A stretch of 64,000 bases of DNA from Flavihumibacter stibioxidans (lineage in GTDB: Bacteria > Bacteroidota > Bacteroidia > Chitinophagales > Chitinophagaceae). The notes beneath the pieces were generated by a model. That model searched no databases. It had not been told where the DNA came from and saw only the letters and a program-made list of their open reading frames with translations. A program made the position numbers and the translations under genes. Below, piece after piece: positions 17,855 through 27,360 of the stretch. Location: NCBI RefSeq assembly GCF_014332695.1, contig NZ_MBUA01000023.1:1-64000 (forward strand), given 5' to 3'. Each line of letters begins with the position of its first letter. Positions within the stretch are counted from its first letter, which is position 1.

Positions 17855-17963
17855 TTCCTGTTAAGTTGTAGCGCCCGGGCAAAATTCTGCCGGGCTATCT
17901 GCATTTCCATCATCCGGGCTCACGGAACATCGTTATCAAATTAACCTATCAAACAAATTTTTT

Positions 17964-18592
17964 ATGAACAAGCTCATATATGGCCTGATCATCCTTACTG
18001 CTATTGTATTCACTTCCTGCAACGACCATAAAAATACATCTCATGAAGACCACCATTCCAGTCATTCAGGTGACAGTTCCACACCTCATGCAGCAGCAAC
18101 CGAAACGCATGAAATAAAAATAATTCCGGTTTTATTTAAAAATACAGACCCGGTAATTTCTTCTGCCCTGGAAACAATTACCGGGAATTACCTAACCATC
18201 AAGAACGCACTGGCATCAGATAACCCGGTTGAAGCGGCCGCTGCGGCAAAATCACTTTCGGAAAATCTTGCTGGTATTGACAAATCAAGATTTTCAGCAG
18301 AACAGAAATCAGCCTTCGACAAATCGGAACAAGGCTTGAGCGAACATGTTGTTCAGATCACTACCAGTGCCGGCGATATCAAAGGGCAACGCAATCATTT
18401 ATCCTGTTAAGTAACTCTTTCTACGAGCTGGTCAAAAATTTTGGCGGTGGCCGCACCCTCTATCATGCGCACTGTCCCATGGCCAATAATAACCAGGGAG
18501 CCCTATGGCTCAGCGAATCCATGGAAATAAAAAATCCCTATTTCGGTTCTGAAATGCTTACCTGCGGTTCAATTGAAGAACAGATTCAATAA
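17964..18592 (+). pseudogene. DUF3347-domain lipoprotein, frameshifted
   Basis: The first frame (17964-18410) encodes a lipoprotein (lipobox FTSC) with a His-rich segment and the first two thirds of a DUF3347 domain, ending prematurely after QRNHLSC. The rest continues in another frame from 18398 to the stop at 18590-18592: SFYELVKNFGGG, then CPMANNNQGALWLS, NPYFGSEMLTCG. Restoring one T in the TTT run at 18398-18400 rejoins the domain as QRNHFILLSNSFYEL. DUF3347 proteins often accompany Cus-type efflux systems and are thought to bind copper. The lesion is either a real inactivating deletion or a sequencing error. Confidence 0.85.
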
Positions 18593-18607
18593 TTACAACC
18601 AAAAATC

Positions 18608-19891
18608 ATGGTTCAGAAATTAATAGAGTTGTCGCTGCGTAACAGGTTCATCGTGCTGCTGCTGGCAGCAGGCCTGTTTGCCTGGGGCATTTATTCTATC
18701 AGGCAAAACCCGATCGACGCCATCCCTGACCTGAGCGAAAACCAGGTAATCGTATTTACCGAATGGATGGGACGCAGCCCCCAGGTCATTGAGGACCAGG
18801 TTACCTTCCCACTGGTAAGCAACCTTCAGGGCATCCCAAAGATCAAAAACATCCGGGGATCTTCCATGTTCGGCATGAGTTTCGTGTATGTCATTTTCGA
18901 AGACAATACCGATATCTACTGGGCCCGTACCCGCGTACTGGAAAGATTGAATTTCGCGCAGCGGCTCCTTCCCCAGGGAGTAACCCCCAGCCTGGGTCCC
19001 GACGGTACAGGTGTAGGACATATTTACTGGTATCACCTGGATGCCCCGAAAATGGATCTCGGCGAACAAAGGGCATTACAGGACTGGTACATCAAATTCG
19101 CGTTGCAAACGGTGCCCGGTGTGGCAGAAGTAGCATCCTACGGTGGATTTGAAAAGCAATACCAGTTGGTAGTTGATCCGGTGAAGCTGCAGTTCTATAA
19201 CATCTCCCTGATGGATGTCATGAACAAAATAAAAGCCAATAACAATGATGTGGGTGGAAGGAAATTTGAGATGAGCGATATGGCCTATATCATCCGCGGC
19301 CTCGGATATATTAAGAATATTGAAGACGTTGAAAGCATTGCCCTTGGAAATTACAATGGTATCCCGGTAAGGGTAAAAGATATCGGCAGTGTTCAGATGG
19401 GTGGAGATCTTCGGCTAGGCATCTTCGATATGGATGGAAAGGGAGAGGTTGTCGGGGGCATTGTGGTGATGCGCTATGGTGAAAATGCCGACAAGGTAAT
19501 CCGTAACATCAAAATCAAAATGGCGGAAGTGGAAAAAGGACTGCCGGAAGGCGTAAGTTTTAAAACCTCCTACGACCGCAGCACCCTTATCGGTGAGGCT
19601 ATTGAATCCATAAAAGGTTCATTGATCGAGATCATGATATCGGTTTCCATCGTGGTGCTGCTGTTCCTTTTTCACTGGCGCAGCGCGCTTGTCATCCTCA
19701 TCCAGTTACCCATCTCCGTGGCCATCGGTTTTATCCTGCTGGAGGCCTTTGGCATTTCCTCCAACATCATGTCCCTGACCGGAATTGCGCTTGCCATCGG
19801 AGTAGTGGTAGATGACGGCATCGTAATGGTTGAAAATGCGTACAGGCATCTCAGTGAGGCCCAATCAGAAAAAACAACTTCAACTCCTTAA
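18608..19891 (+). CDS. CusA/CzcA-like heavy-metal RND pump, N-terminal part
   Basis: 427 residues covering TM1 to TM4 of a heavy-metal-efflux RND protein: NPIDAIPDLSENQVIVFTEW near the N-terminus, the first porter subdomains, and TM4 with the proton-relay acidic pair in VVVDDGIVMVENAYRH. Full-length relatives are about 1040-1070 residues. Here an in-frame TAA at 19889-19891 ends the frame in the cytoplasmic loop after TM4. The remainder follows at 19901 in the same reading frame. These inner-membrane pumps export Cu(I)/Ag(I) or Co/Zn/Cd; the DUF3347 and HYC neighbours favour copper or silver. Confidence 0.9.
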   Translation: MVQKLIELSLRNRFIVLLLAAGLFAWGIYSIRQNPIDAIPDLSENQVIVFTEWMGRSPQVIEDQVTFPLVSNLQGIPKIKNIRGSSMFGMSFVYVIFEDNTDIYWARTRVLERLNFAQRLLPQGVTPSLGPDGTGVGHIYWYHLDAPKMDLGEQRALQDWYIKFALQTVPGVAEVASYGGFEKQYQLVVDPVKLQFYNISLMDVMNKIKANNNDVGGRKFEMSDMAYIIRGLGYIKNIEDVESIALGNYNGIPVRVKDIGSVQMGGDLRLGIFDMDGKGEVVGGIVVMRYGENADKVIRNIKIKMAEVEKGLPEGVSFKTSYDRSTLIGEAIESIKGSLIEIMISVSIVVLLFLFHWRSALVILIQLPISVAIGFILLEAFGISSNIMSLTGIALAIGVVVDDGIVMVENAYRHLSEAQSEKTTSTP

Positions 19892-19900
19892 ATCCACACT

Positions 19901-21826
19901 ATGACTAAGTGGTTTAAAAATAATAAGGATCCCCTGTCGGGTGAAGAACGACTGGGGATCATAGAAAAATCATCCAGACAGGTCGGGCCCGGGGTTTTTT
20001 ATTCGACCATTATTGTAGTTACTTCTTTCCTGCCCGTTTTCCTGCTGACCGGAATGGAAGGAAAACTGTTTCATCCGCTGGCCTGGACAAAAACCTTTAT
20101 CCTGCTGGTTGATGCTGTGCTGGCCATTACCCTGACCCCGGTGCTGATTTCATTTCTCTTGAAAGGCCGCATGAAACCGGAAAATGCCAACCCCATTACC
20201 AGGACACTTGAAAAAGTATATACCCCCATCCTGACATGGTGCCTGAAATGGAGGAAAACGGTCATTGGTATTAATATCCTGGCCCTGGCTACAGGCATCA
20301 TCATGATGACCCGCCTTGGTTCTGAATTCATGCCACCACTCGATGAAGGCTCACTCCTGTTCATGCCTGTGACCCTGCCCGATGTTTCCAATGCGGAAGC
20401 CAAAAGATTACTCCAGGTGCAGGACAAACTGATCCGCAACCTGCCCGAAGTTTCGCATGTACTGGGAAAAGCAGGCCGCGCCAATACAGCCACCGACAAC
20501 TCCCCCATCAGCATGATCGAAACCATCATCCTGCTGAAACCCAAACAGGAATGGAGAGCCGGACTTACCAAAAACGACATCATTAACGAGCTTAATGCAA
20601 AAATGCAGATACCAGGCGTAACCAATGGCTGGACGCAACCCATCATCAACCGCATCAACATGTTATCTACCGGTATCAGAACGGATGTAGGTTTAAAAGT
20701 TTATGGACAAAACCTTGATTCCATTTATGCCTTTGCACAAACCATCAAAAACCAGCTACAGGGTATTGATGGCATCAAGGACCTTTATGTGGAACCCATC
20801 ACCGGAGGCAGGTATATCGATATTACCATTCGCCGCCATGAGATTGGCCGATACGGGTTAAGCGTGGATGATGTAAATGCCGTGATTGAAAGCGCACTTG
20901 GCGGAATGAAGCTTACCACCACCATCGAAGGCCGGCAAAGATTTTCGGTTAATGCCCGTTATGGACAGGATTTCAGAAATAACCTGGAATCATTAAAACG
21001 GTTGCAGGTGCAGACCATGGACTTTGGCCCTGTTCCCCTGGAGGCTGTGGCTGATATAAAACTCAACGATGGCCCTCCTATGATCAATTCTGAAAATGCC
21101 ATGCTGAGGGGAACCGTATTATTCAATGTTCGCGAGCGGGATCTTGGCAGCACCGTACAGGAGGCCCAGGAAAAACTGAACCAGATGATCACCCGCCTGC
21201 CCAAAGGTTATTTCCTGGAATGGAGCGGACAATGGGAAAACCAGATCAGGGCCAACCGAACCCTTACCATGATCCTGCCAATTGTAATCGTCATCATCTT
21301 CCTGGTACTCTATTTCACCTACCATTCCTTCAAAGAAGCAATGGTAACCATGATAACCGTACCATTCGCCCTGATAGGCGGCATATTCATGGTGTATTTC
21401 TACGGAGTCAATCTGTCTGTTGCAGTGGCAGTTGGCTTTATCGCCCTCTTCGGAATGGCCATAGAAACCGCCATGCTGATGACCATCTACCTGAATGAAG
21501 CGATGGAGAAAATGGTGGCGAAATACGGCAACAACAAGTCAGCATTGACCCCAGCGATTATTCGCGCATACGTTCTGGAAGGTTCCGTGAAACGCCTTCG
21601 GCCAAAACTGATGACGGTATCAGTCGGACTCTTCGGGCTGATCCCCATCCTGTGGGCCACCGGAGTCGGAAGCGATATCATGCGCCCCATTACCATCCCA
21701 TTGATCGGCGGAACTATCAGTTCTACCATCTACGTACTGTTGATAACACCCGTTGTTTTTGAAATGATAAAAGAACGGGAATTAAAAAGAAAAGGAAAAA
21801 TTGATTTGATCGATGTCAAAGAATAA
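19901..21826 (+). CDS. CusA/CzcA-like heavy-metal RND pump, C-terminal part
   Basis: 641 residues completing the pump: IIEKSSRQVGPGVFYSTIIVV, TM5-TM12, the second porter half (MPPLDEGSLLFMP, GGRYIDITIRR) and the end of the pump. It is in the same frame as the preceding ORF, separated only by TAA and three sense codons. The ATG at 19901 has no good ribosome-binding site, so a single nonsense mutation or readthrough is likelier than evolved independent initiation. Together the parts make 1068 residues, the usual family length. The 3' end overlaps the TolC-like gene by 14 bp. Confidence 0.9.
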   Translation: MTKWFKNNKDPLSGEERLGIIEKSSRQVGPGVFYSTIIVVTSFLPVFLLTGMEGKLFHPLAWTKTFILLVDAVLAITLTPVLISFLLKGRMKPENANPITRTLEKVYTPILTWCLKWRKTVIGINILALATGIIMMTRLGSEFMPPLDEGSLLFMPVTLPDVSNAEAKRLLQVQDKLIRNLPEVSHVLGKAGRANTATDNSPISMIETIILLKPKQEWRAGLTKNDIINELNAKMQIPGVTNGWTQPIINRINMLSTGIRTDVGLKVYGQNLDSIYAFAQTIKNQLQGIDGIKDLYVEPITGGRYIDITIRRHEIGRYGLSVDDVNAVIESALGGMKLTTTIEGRQRFSVNARYGQDFRNNLESLKRLQVQTMDFGPVPLEAVADIKLNDGPPMINSENAMLRGTVLFNVRERDLGSTVQEAQEKLNQMITRLPKGYFLEWSGQWENQIRANRTLTMILPIVIVIIFLVLYFTYHSFKEAMVTMITVPFALIGGIFMVYFYGVNLSVAVAVGFIALFGMAIETAMLMTIYLNEAMEKMVAKYGNNKSALTPAIIRAYVLEGSVKRLRPKLMTVSVGLFGLIPILWATGVGSDIMRPITIPLIGGTISSTIYVLLITPVVFEMIKERELKRKGKIDLIDVKE

Positions 21827-23066
21827 AACCATTCCGGCTTTGTTGCTGAGTTTTCTCGCAATTACCGGTAAAGCACAAACGCTGAGCATTGATTCCATCC
21901 TGGACAGTATTGCCACTGCACACCCATCTGTTAAGATGTATGATGCCGAGATCAGTTCGATGGATGCCGCCGCGAAAGGGGCCCGTTCCTGGATGCCACC
22001 GGAAGCAGGCGCAGGGCTTTTCATGGCCCCTTACAATCCAAAACTCATGCGCAAGGACGGCGATATGAAGGGCATGGGTTCCTTTATGTTAAGCGGACAG
22101 CAGATGTTTCCGAATAAAAAGAAACTGGATGCCGATGAAGCCTATATGACCCAAATGTCATCCGTAGAAAAAGAGAACAAAAAAGCAACACTCAATGAAT
22201 TGTATTCCCAGGCGAAACAATCCTACTACGAATGGATCCTGCTGAAAAAGAAAATCGGCGTGCTGGATGAAAACAGAAAACTGCTGGACTTCATGATAAA
22301 GAATGCAGAAATCCGGTACAAAAACGGAATGGAAAAGATGAGCGCCTACTACAAAGCCAGGGCGGCCCTGGGCAACCTGGAGAATATGCAGTTGATGCTG
22401 GAAAATGAAATAGCCAACAAACGCATCAGGATCAACAGCCTGATGAACAGGCCAACTTCCATTCCATTTGATATTGACACCACCTACACGGTGAGGGATT
22501 ACCATCCGGGTGATTGGGACACAACAAAATTATCGCAATCCCGCAGCGACTTAAAGGCAATCGACCAGGAGATCAGCCTGGTGTACCTCAAACAGGAAAC
22601 GGAAAAGCAAAGCCTGAAGCCTCAGTTCGGTATAAAATATGACCACATGTTTGGCTTCGGCGGACAACCCCTGCAGTACAGCCTGATGGGAATGATTAAA
22701 ATTCCAATGGCCAGGTGGTCGGCAAAAATGGCAAAAGCAAATGTGGAAAGCCTGCACTATAAAGCACAGGCACTGGCTTCCCAAAAACAAATGATGCTGA
22801 ACGAAATGACCGGCATGGCCTATAATATGTATTCTGAAATAAGCCTGAAAAAAAACCAGCTGCGACTGTATGAAACGAATATCATCCCTGCCCTCAGGAA
22901 TAATTACCGGACCATGCAATTGGGCTATGAACAGAATACGGAAGAATTGTTCATGTTATTCGATGCCTGGGAATCTTTGAATATGACCCAATTGGACTAC
23001 CTGGACAAATTGCAGGAATTACTGATGCTCCAGGTTGACCTGGAAAAGATCCTGGAAATAAAATAA
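21813..23066 (+). CDS. TolC-family outer-membrane channel (CusC-like)
   Basis: 417 residues with a signal peptide (cleavage after GKAQ). Two long helical repeats characteristic of outer-membrane efflux proteins are visible (residues ~25-210 and ~225-415). Methionines are frequent (SGQQMFPNKKKLDADEAYMTQM), consistent with Cu/Ag export. It should form the trimeric exit duct of the tripartite pump. It overlaps the pump gene by 14 bp and precedes the adaptor by 14 bp, so they are probably translationally coupled. Which metal it exports is inferred. Confidence 0.9.
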   Translation: MSKNKTIPALLLSFLAITGKAQTLSIDSILDSIATAHPSVKMYDAEISSMDAAAKGARSWMPPEAGAGLFMAPYNPKLMRKDGDMKGMGSFMLSGQQMFPNKKKLDADEAYMTQMSSVEKENKKATLNELYSQAKQSYYEWILLKKKIGVLDENRKLLDFMIKNAEIRYKNGMEKMSAYYKARAALGNLENMQLMLENEIANKRIRINSLMNRPTSIPFDIDTTYTVRDYHPGDWDTTKLSQSRSDLKAIDQEISLVYLKQETEKQSLKPQFGIKYDHMFGFGGQPLQYSLMGMIKIPMARWSAKMAKANVESLHYKAQALASQKQMMLNEMTGMAYNMYSEISLKKNQLRLYETNIIPALRNNYRTMQLGYEQNTEELFMLFDAWESLNMTQLDYLDKLQELLMLQVDLEKILEIK

Positions 23067-23080
23067 CTAACCGGCAAATC

Positions 23081-24340
23081 ATGAAAAAACAATTAACAAT
23101 ATGGGGACTGCTGTTAACGGTGGTGATCAGTTCCTGCAACAACACGAAGGATCAGGATGCAGATCAGCACAGCCATGTCAGCGACAAGGAAAGCAAACCG
23201 CTATACACCTGTCCAATGCCCCAGGATTCCGTGTTCAGCGACAAACCTGGCAAATGTCCAAAATGCGGCATGGAACTGGAATTGGTAACGAATAAATCAA
23301 GCACAGCAGGGTTGGAACCGGAAAGCATTCTGCAACCTGCCAACGAGTTTGTGGTGTCCTCCATTCCCGTTACCACCATGCAACCCAGGGCCGAACAAAT
23401 AGAGATCGAAACTTTAGGTTATATCAGCTATGACAACCGGAATGCCGGCAGTATTGCAGCCAGGGTTTCCGGGAGGATTGAAAAACTGTATGTCCGATAT
23501 CGTTTCCAGAAAGTAAACAAGGGCCAGCGAATCATGGATGTTTACAGTCCGGAAATCCTGACGGCACAACAAAACCTCCTGTTTCTCCTGAAGAACGACC
23601 CGGACAACGTTTCTCTGGTACAGGCGGCCAGCGATAAACTTCGACTGCTGGGAATGAGCGATCGGCAATTACAGGACCTTATTAAAAATCGGACTCCGGC
23701 ATTCACCATTGCCGTCTACAGCAACTACAGTGGTCATATCCATGAATCTTCCAATTCCGGTGCCATGGATAATAAGGAGGGGAACATGAAAGACATTTCC
23801 CTGCTTACCGAAGAGCTGAACATTAAGGAAGGTATGTATGTGCAGAAAGGCCAATCGGTTTTCAAGGTTTACAACCCCGACAAAGCCTGGGCATTGCTGA
23901 ATATTTATGCCGACCATCAGGCGCTGGTAAAAAAAGGAAACACCGTCCGTGTTGTTCCTGAAACAGCACCTGGCAAGGACTTCAGGGCAACCATTGATTT
24001 TATAGAACCCTTTTTCCGGGTGGAAAATAAAACCCTTACAGCCAGGGTAAATTTTGATAATAGTTTACTTAAAATACCTGTAGGGAGCCAGGTAAAGGCC
24101 ACGATTTTTGGCAACACAAAAAAAGCATTCTGGCTACCCAGGCAGGCAGTATTATCGCTGGGCCTGGATGCCGTTGTTTTCAGGAAATATGACAATGGAT
24201 TCAAAGCTCAAAAGATCAGCACCGGTATGCTGCATGATAATAATATACAGGTGCTGGATGGATTGTCAGAAAAAGACTCTGTCGCCATCAATGCCCAATA
24301 CCTGATGGACAGTGAAAGTTTCATTAAAATAAAAAATTAG
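23081..24340 (+). CDS. RND efflux periplasmic adaptor (CusB-like) with heavy-metal-binding domain, copy 1
   Basis: 419 residues. A lipobox (VVISSC, cysteine about residue 14) marks a lipoprotein. Residues about 45-70 hold the heavy-metal-binding domain YTCPMPQDSVFSDKPGKCPKCGMELELV-type pattern, with Cys/Met ligands. The membrane-fusion architecture follows: barrel-sandwich hybrid (VSGRIEKLYVRY), helical hairpin (PEILTAQQNLL), lipoyl half, beta-barrel and membrane-proximal domain. It links the inner-membrane pump to the TolC-like channel. A second adaptor follows 2 bp later. Confidence 0.9.
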   Translation: MKKQLTIWGLLLTVVISSCNNTKDQDADQHSHVSDKESKPLYTCPMPQDSVFSDKPGKCPKCGMELELVTNKSSTAGLEPESILQPANEFVVSSIPVTTMQPRAEQIEIETLGYISYDNRNAGSIAARVSGRIEKLYVRYRFQKVNKGQRIMDVYSPEILTAQQNLLFLLKNDPDNVSLVQAASDKLRLLGMSDRQLQDLIKNRTPAFTIAVYSNYSGHIHESSNSGAMDNKEGNMKDISLLTEELNIKEGMYVQKGQSVFKVYNPDKAWALLNIYADHQALVKKGNTVRVVPETAPGKDFRATIDFIEPFFRVENKTLTARVNFDNSLLKIPVGSQVKATIFGNTKKAFWLPRQAVLSLGLDAVVFRKYDNGFKAQKISTGMLHDNNIQVLDGLSEKDSVAINAQYLMDSESFIKIKN

Positions 24341-24342
24341 TC

Positions 24343-25539
24343 ATGAGATACCTGATTATAATTTTCTGCACCATATTTTTCTTTTCGGCCTGCAGGAATA
24401 AAAACGAACAAAAGATTGATCCGGACACCTATTATACCTGCTCCATGGATCCGCAGGTAATAGAATACAAACCGGGGAAATGTCCGATCTGCAAAATGGA
24501 CCTCACACCGGTCAGGAAAAAAAATGGTGAGAAAAAAGATGAGATCCAGCTAAGTGAACAACAGATCCAGCTGGGAAATATCAGAACAGATACCCTGGGA
24601 GCCGGTTCAATTGGTAACCAGCTTGTACTGACCGCCACCTTAAACTTTGACCAGTCAAAAACAAATGGCATCAGCTCAAGACTGATGGGCCGCATTGAAA
24701 AACTCTATTTCAAAAATGAAGGCGACTATGTGCCCAAAGGGGCCGCACTCTATACACTTTACAGTGAAGACCTGAACAATGCCAAACAGGAATATCTGCT
24801 GGCTTTGGAAAGAAAGCAGGTATTTGCCAATGAAACTGCCATTGATTTTGACCAGCTCCTGCAAAGCGCAAGGCACAAACTCCTTCTTTGGGGTTTAACG
24901 GAAGGACAGCTACGTGACCTGGAAAAATCTAAGAATGCCGAACCCCTCACCACCTTTCACAGCAATGTTTCAGGATATATTACCAGTTTGGAAGTCAGTG
25001 AAGGCGATTATGTGATGGAAGGAGGATCTATTGTTACACTGGCAGAATTATCAACCCTGTGGGCAGAGGCACAGGTCTATACATCACAACTGTCAGATAT
25101 TGACAGGCACTCTGCGGCAAGGGTACAGATTCCGGATATGGAAGGCAAAGAGATCAGGGGAAAAATCGAATTCATTAATCCCGAAATCAACCCGGATACC
25201 CGAATCAACCTCATCAGGGTTACCATCCCCAACAGCGGAAACCAGTTAAAACCCGGCATGCCCGCATATGTCAAATTAAAAACACAGGAACGGAATGCAC
25301 TTACCCTGCCCATTGATGCAGTGATCCGGGATGGAAAAGGCGCCACTGTATGGGTAAAAACAGGGCAACACAGTTTCACCAGCAAAATGGTGGAAACAGG
25401 CCTTGAAGTGAATGACCGGATCGAGATAAAATCCGGTCTCCAAAAAGGGGATATCGTGGTGGTATCAGGGGCCTACCTGCTGCACAGCGAATATGTGTTT
25501 AAAAAAGGAGTCAATCCAATGGAAGGACATAATCATTAA
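24343..25539 (+). CDS. RND efflux periplasmic adaptor (CusB-like) with heavy-metal-binding domain, copy 2
   Basis: 398 residues, lipoprotein signal (FFSAC). A heavy-metal-binding domain (YTCSMDPQ...KCPICKMDL) is followed by the adaptor fold with SRLMGRIEKLYF and SGYITSLEVSEGDYV. It resembles the preceding adaptor in layout but is clearly divergent in sequence. Two adaptors per pump may form a mixed hexamer or serve two pumps; only one pump gene is present. It starts 2 bp after copy 1. Confidence 0.9.
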   Translation: MRYLIIIFCTIFFFSACRNKNEQKIDPDTYYTCSMDPQVIEYKPGKCPICKMDLTPVRKKNGEKKDEIQLSEQQIQLGNIRTDTLGAGSIGNQLVLTATLNFDQSKTNGISSRLMGRIEKLYFKNEGDYVPKGAALYTLYSEDLNNAKQEYLLALERKQVFANETAIDFDQLLQSARHKLLLWGLTEGQLRDLEKSKNAEPLTTFHSNVSGYITSLEVSEGDYVMEGGSIVTLAELSTLWAEAQVYTSQLSDIDRHSAARVQIPDMEGKEIRGKIEFINPEINPDTRINLIRVTIPNSGNQLKPGMPAYVKLKTQERNALTLPIDAVIRDGKGATVWVKTGQHSFTSKMVETGLEVNDRIEIKSGLQKGDIVVVSGAYLLHSEYVFKKGVNPMEGHNH

Positions 25540-25563
25540 ATTACAAATGCCAGAGCTTAAAAA

Positions 25564-26124
25564 ATGAATACAGTCATCGCACCCGGTTTTAGAAATTATT
25601 CGCGCCTGAAATTTTCAAGGCCCCCATTTATGCTCCTTATTGCCTGCGTATGGGTGTTCCTGTTAGCCTGTAACAATGCCGGGAGCCCGGCATCCGAAGC
25701 TTCCACCCAGACAGGAAAGGAAGCTCCGCCAATCAGGTTAACCGACCTGGATGGCATCCCCATTGATTTGCAGCAATTCAGGGGAAAAAGCCTGTTCATT
25801 AATTTCTGGGCAACCTGGTGCAAGCCCTGCCTCAGGGAAATGCCATCTATTCAGAAAGCTATGCAACTACTGGAACAAGAGGCTGTGGTATTTCTGTTTG
25901 CCTCTAATGAAGAAGTTGAAGAGATAAAAATTTTCCAGCAGGAGAATATTTATGATTTCAGGTACCTGAGAATTGAAAATGCAGAGGAAATCGGCCTGGA
26001 AGCACTGCCCACCACCTATATCATCAATCCGGAAGGGAAACTTGTATTTTCTGAAAGCGGTTACCGCCAATGGGACAGCGATGAAAATGTAGACATTATC
26101 CGGAACACAATAAAACAACCATGA
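25564..26124 (+). CDS. TlpA-like thioredoxin-fold lipoprotein
   Basis: 186 residues. A hydrophobic segment ends in the lipobox LLAC (Cys36), preceded by a long basic N-terminus; an internal ATG at 25630 would give a shorter signal peptide. The thioredoxin-like domain has the active site WATWCKPC (Cys86, Cys89) and the cis-proline region EALPTTYII. TlpA/ResA-like proteins are periplasmic thiol-disulfide reductases. In this operon it may keep cysteines of metal-binding partners reduced. Its stop overlaps the next start (ATGA at 26121-26124). Confidence 0.9.
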   Translation: MNTVIAPGFRNYSRLKFSRPPFMLLIACVWVFLLACNNAGSPASEASTQTGKEAPPIRLTDLDGIPIDLQQFRGKSLFINFWATWCKPCLREMPSIQKAMQLLEQEAVVFLFASNEEVEEIKIFQQENIYDFRYLRIENAEEIGLEALPTTYIINPEGKLVFSESGYRQWDSDENVDIIRNTIKQP

Positions 26125-27356
26125 GAAAAACCATTCCAATTCTAACCCTCGGTTTTGCGATCATTTCATGTAACAACCCTTCCACCAACTATTCTGACAG
26201 GAATACCGTACACCCGGATCGTCCTGCTGCAACGATAATTAACCTCCCCTCACCTGCCGACTCCATTGCTGCAGAACCCTGGTTATTTACAGATAAAAAC
26301 GGAGAAGTATATTTATCCTGGATCCATAAATCTTCCGATTCAGGCATATTGAAATTTTCTGTGCTGGGAAAGGAACAATGGTCTGTTCCTAAAACAATTG
26401 CATCCGGAAAAAACTGGTTTATCAACTGGGCAGATTATCCGGTTCTGGCAGCTGATGGCGAAGGTAACCTGGTGGCACATTTCCTGGAAAAATCCGACTC
26501 CGGCAAATTCACTTACGATATAAAGATCACTTCCTCCCAAAATGAAGGAAACGCATGGTCCACCCCCCTGTCGCTCCATGATGACGGACTGAAAGCAGAA
26601 CATGGATTTGTTTCCATGATGCCCTACCAGGATGGTTATTTTATTTCCTGGCTGGACGGAAGGAATACGGTAATGCCGGAAGGTTCGGGAAACCATGAAG
26701 GACATCATGGACAGATGACCTTACGGGGAGCAATAGTCGATAAGCGGGGGAATAAAACCAACGAATGGGAACTGGATGAAAGGGTTTGTGATTGCTGCCA
26801 GACAAGTGCCGCTATAACATCCAACGGCCCGGTTTTAATCTACCGCGACAGATCAGCTGATGAAATCCGTGATATTTCCATAGTACGAATGGTGGGGGGG
26901 AAATGGACAAGTCCTGAAGCCATACACGCCGACAACTGGAAAATTACCGGCTGTCCGGTGAATGGCCCGCGCATTGATGCAGCAGGAAACAATCTCGCCA
27001 TTGCCTGGTTCTCATCGCCGGAAAAGAATCCACAGGTAAACGTTATTTTCTCAGAAGATGGCGGCGCCAGTTTTGGAAAGCCTGTACGTATGGATGAAGG
27101 CAAAGCCATTGGCCGCGTGGACCTGGTGATGCTTGATGACCAGAGTGCAGTTGTAAGCTGGATGGAGGGTTCAGAAATAAGGGCTGCAAAAGTTTTTAGC
27201 AACGGGAAGAAAGAGCCATCCATTTTAATTGCAGCCTCTTCAGAATCCAGGTCAGCCGGTTTTCCCCAGATGACCAAAACTGAAAACGGGTTGGTATTTG
27301 CGTGGACAGATCCAACAGTCAAAACAATACGTACGATAAAACTTCCGCTGAAGTAA
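26121..27356 (+). CDS. Beta-propeller (sialidase/BNR-like fold) lipoprotein with CDCC motif
   Basis: 411 residues, lipoprotein (FAIISC). Repeated four-strand blades with Asp-box-like stretches (SEDGGASFGKP, SQNEGNAWSTP) indicate a six-bladed propeller like exo-alpha-sialidases, but the sialidase catalytic set is not evident. A His cluster (HEGHHG, about residue 190) and a CDCCQT motif (about residue 225) could bind a metal. Translational coupling to the TlpA-like gene (ATGA overlap) and its place at the end of the efflux island suggest a periplasmic or surface metal-handling role; this is inference. The gene ends 4 bp from the convergent hemJ. Confidence 0.7.
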   Translation: MRKTIPILTLGFAIISCNNPSTNYSDRNTVHPDRPAATIINLPSPADSIAAEPWLFTDKNGEVYLSWIHKSSDSGILKFSVLGKEQWSVPKTIASGKNWFINWADYPVLAADGEGNLVAHFLEKSDSGKFTYDIKITSSQNEGNAWSTPLSLHDDGLKAEHGFVSMMPYQDGYFISWLDGRNTVMPEGSGNHEGHHGQMTLRGAIVDKRGNKTNEWELDERVCDCCQTSAAITSNGPVLIYRDRSADEIRDISIVRMVGGKWTSPEAIHADNWKITGCPVNGPRIDAAGNNLAIAWFSSPEKNPQVNVIFSEDGGASFGKPVRMDEGKAIGRVDLVMLDDQSAVVSWMEGSEIRAAKVFSNGKKEPSILIAASSESRSAGFPQMTKTENGLVFAWTDPTVKTIRTIKLPLK

Positions 27357-27360
27357 TTGC

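Noticed and set aside
17873-17895. GCCCGG/CCGGGC hairpin as a terminator
   Set aside because: No T-run follows and the operon appears to continue.
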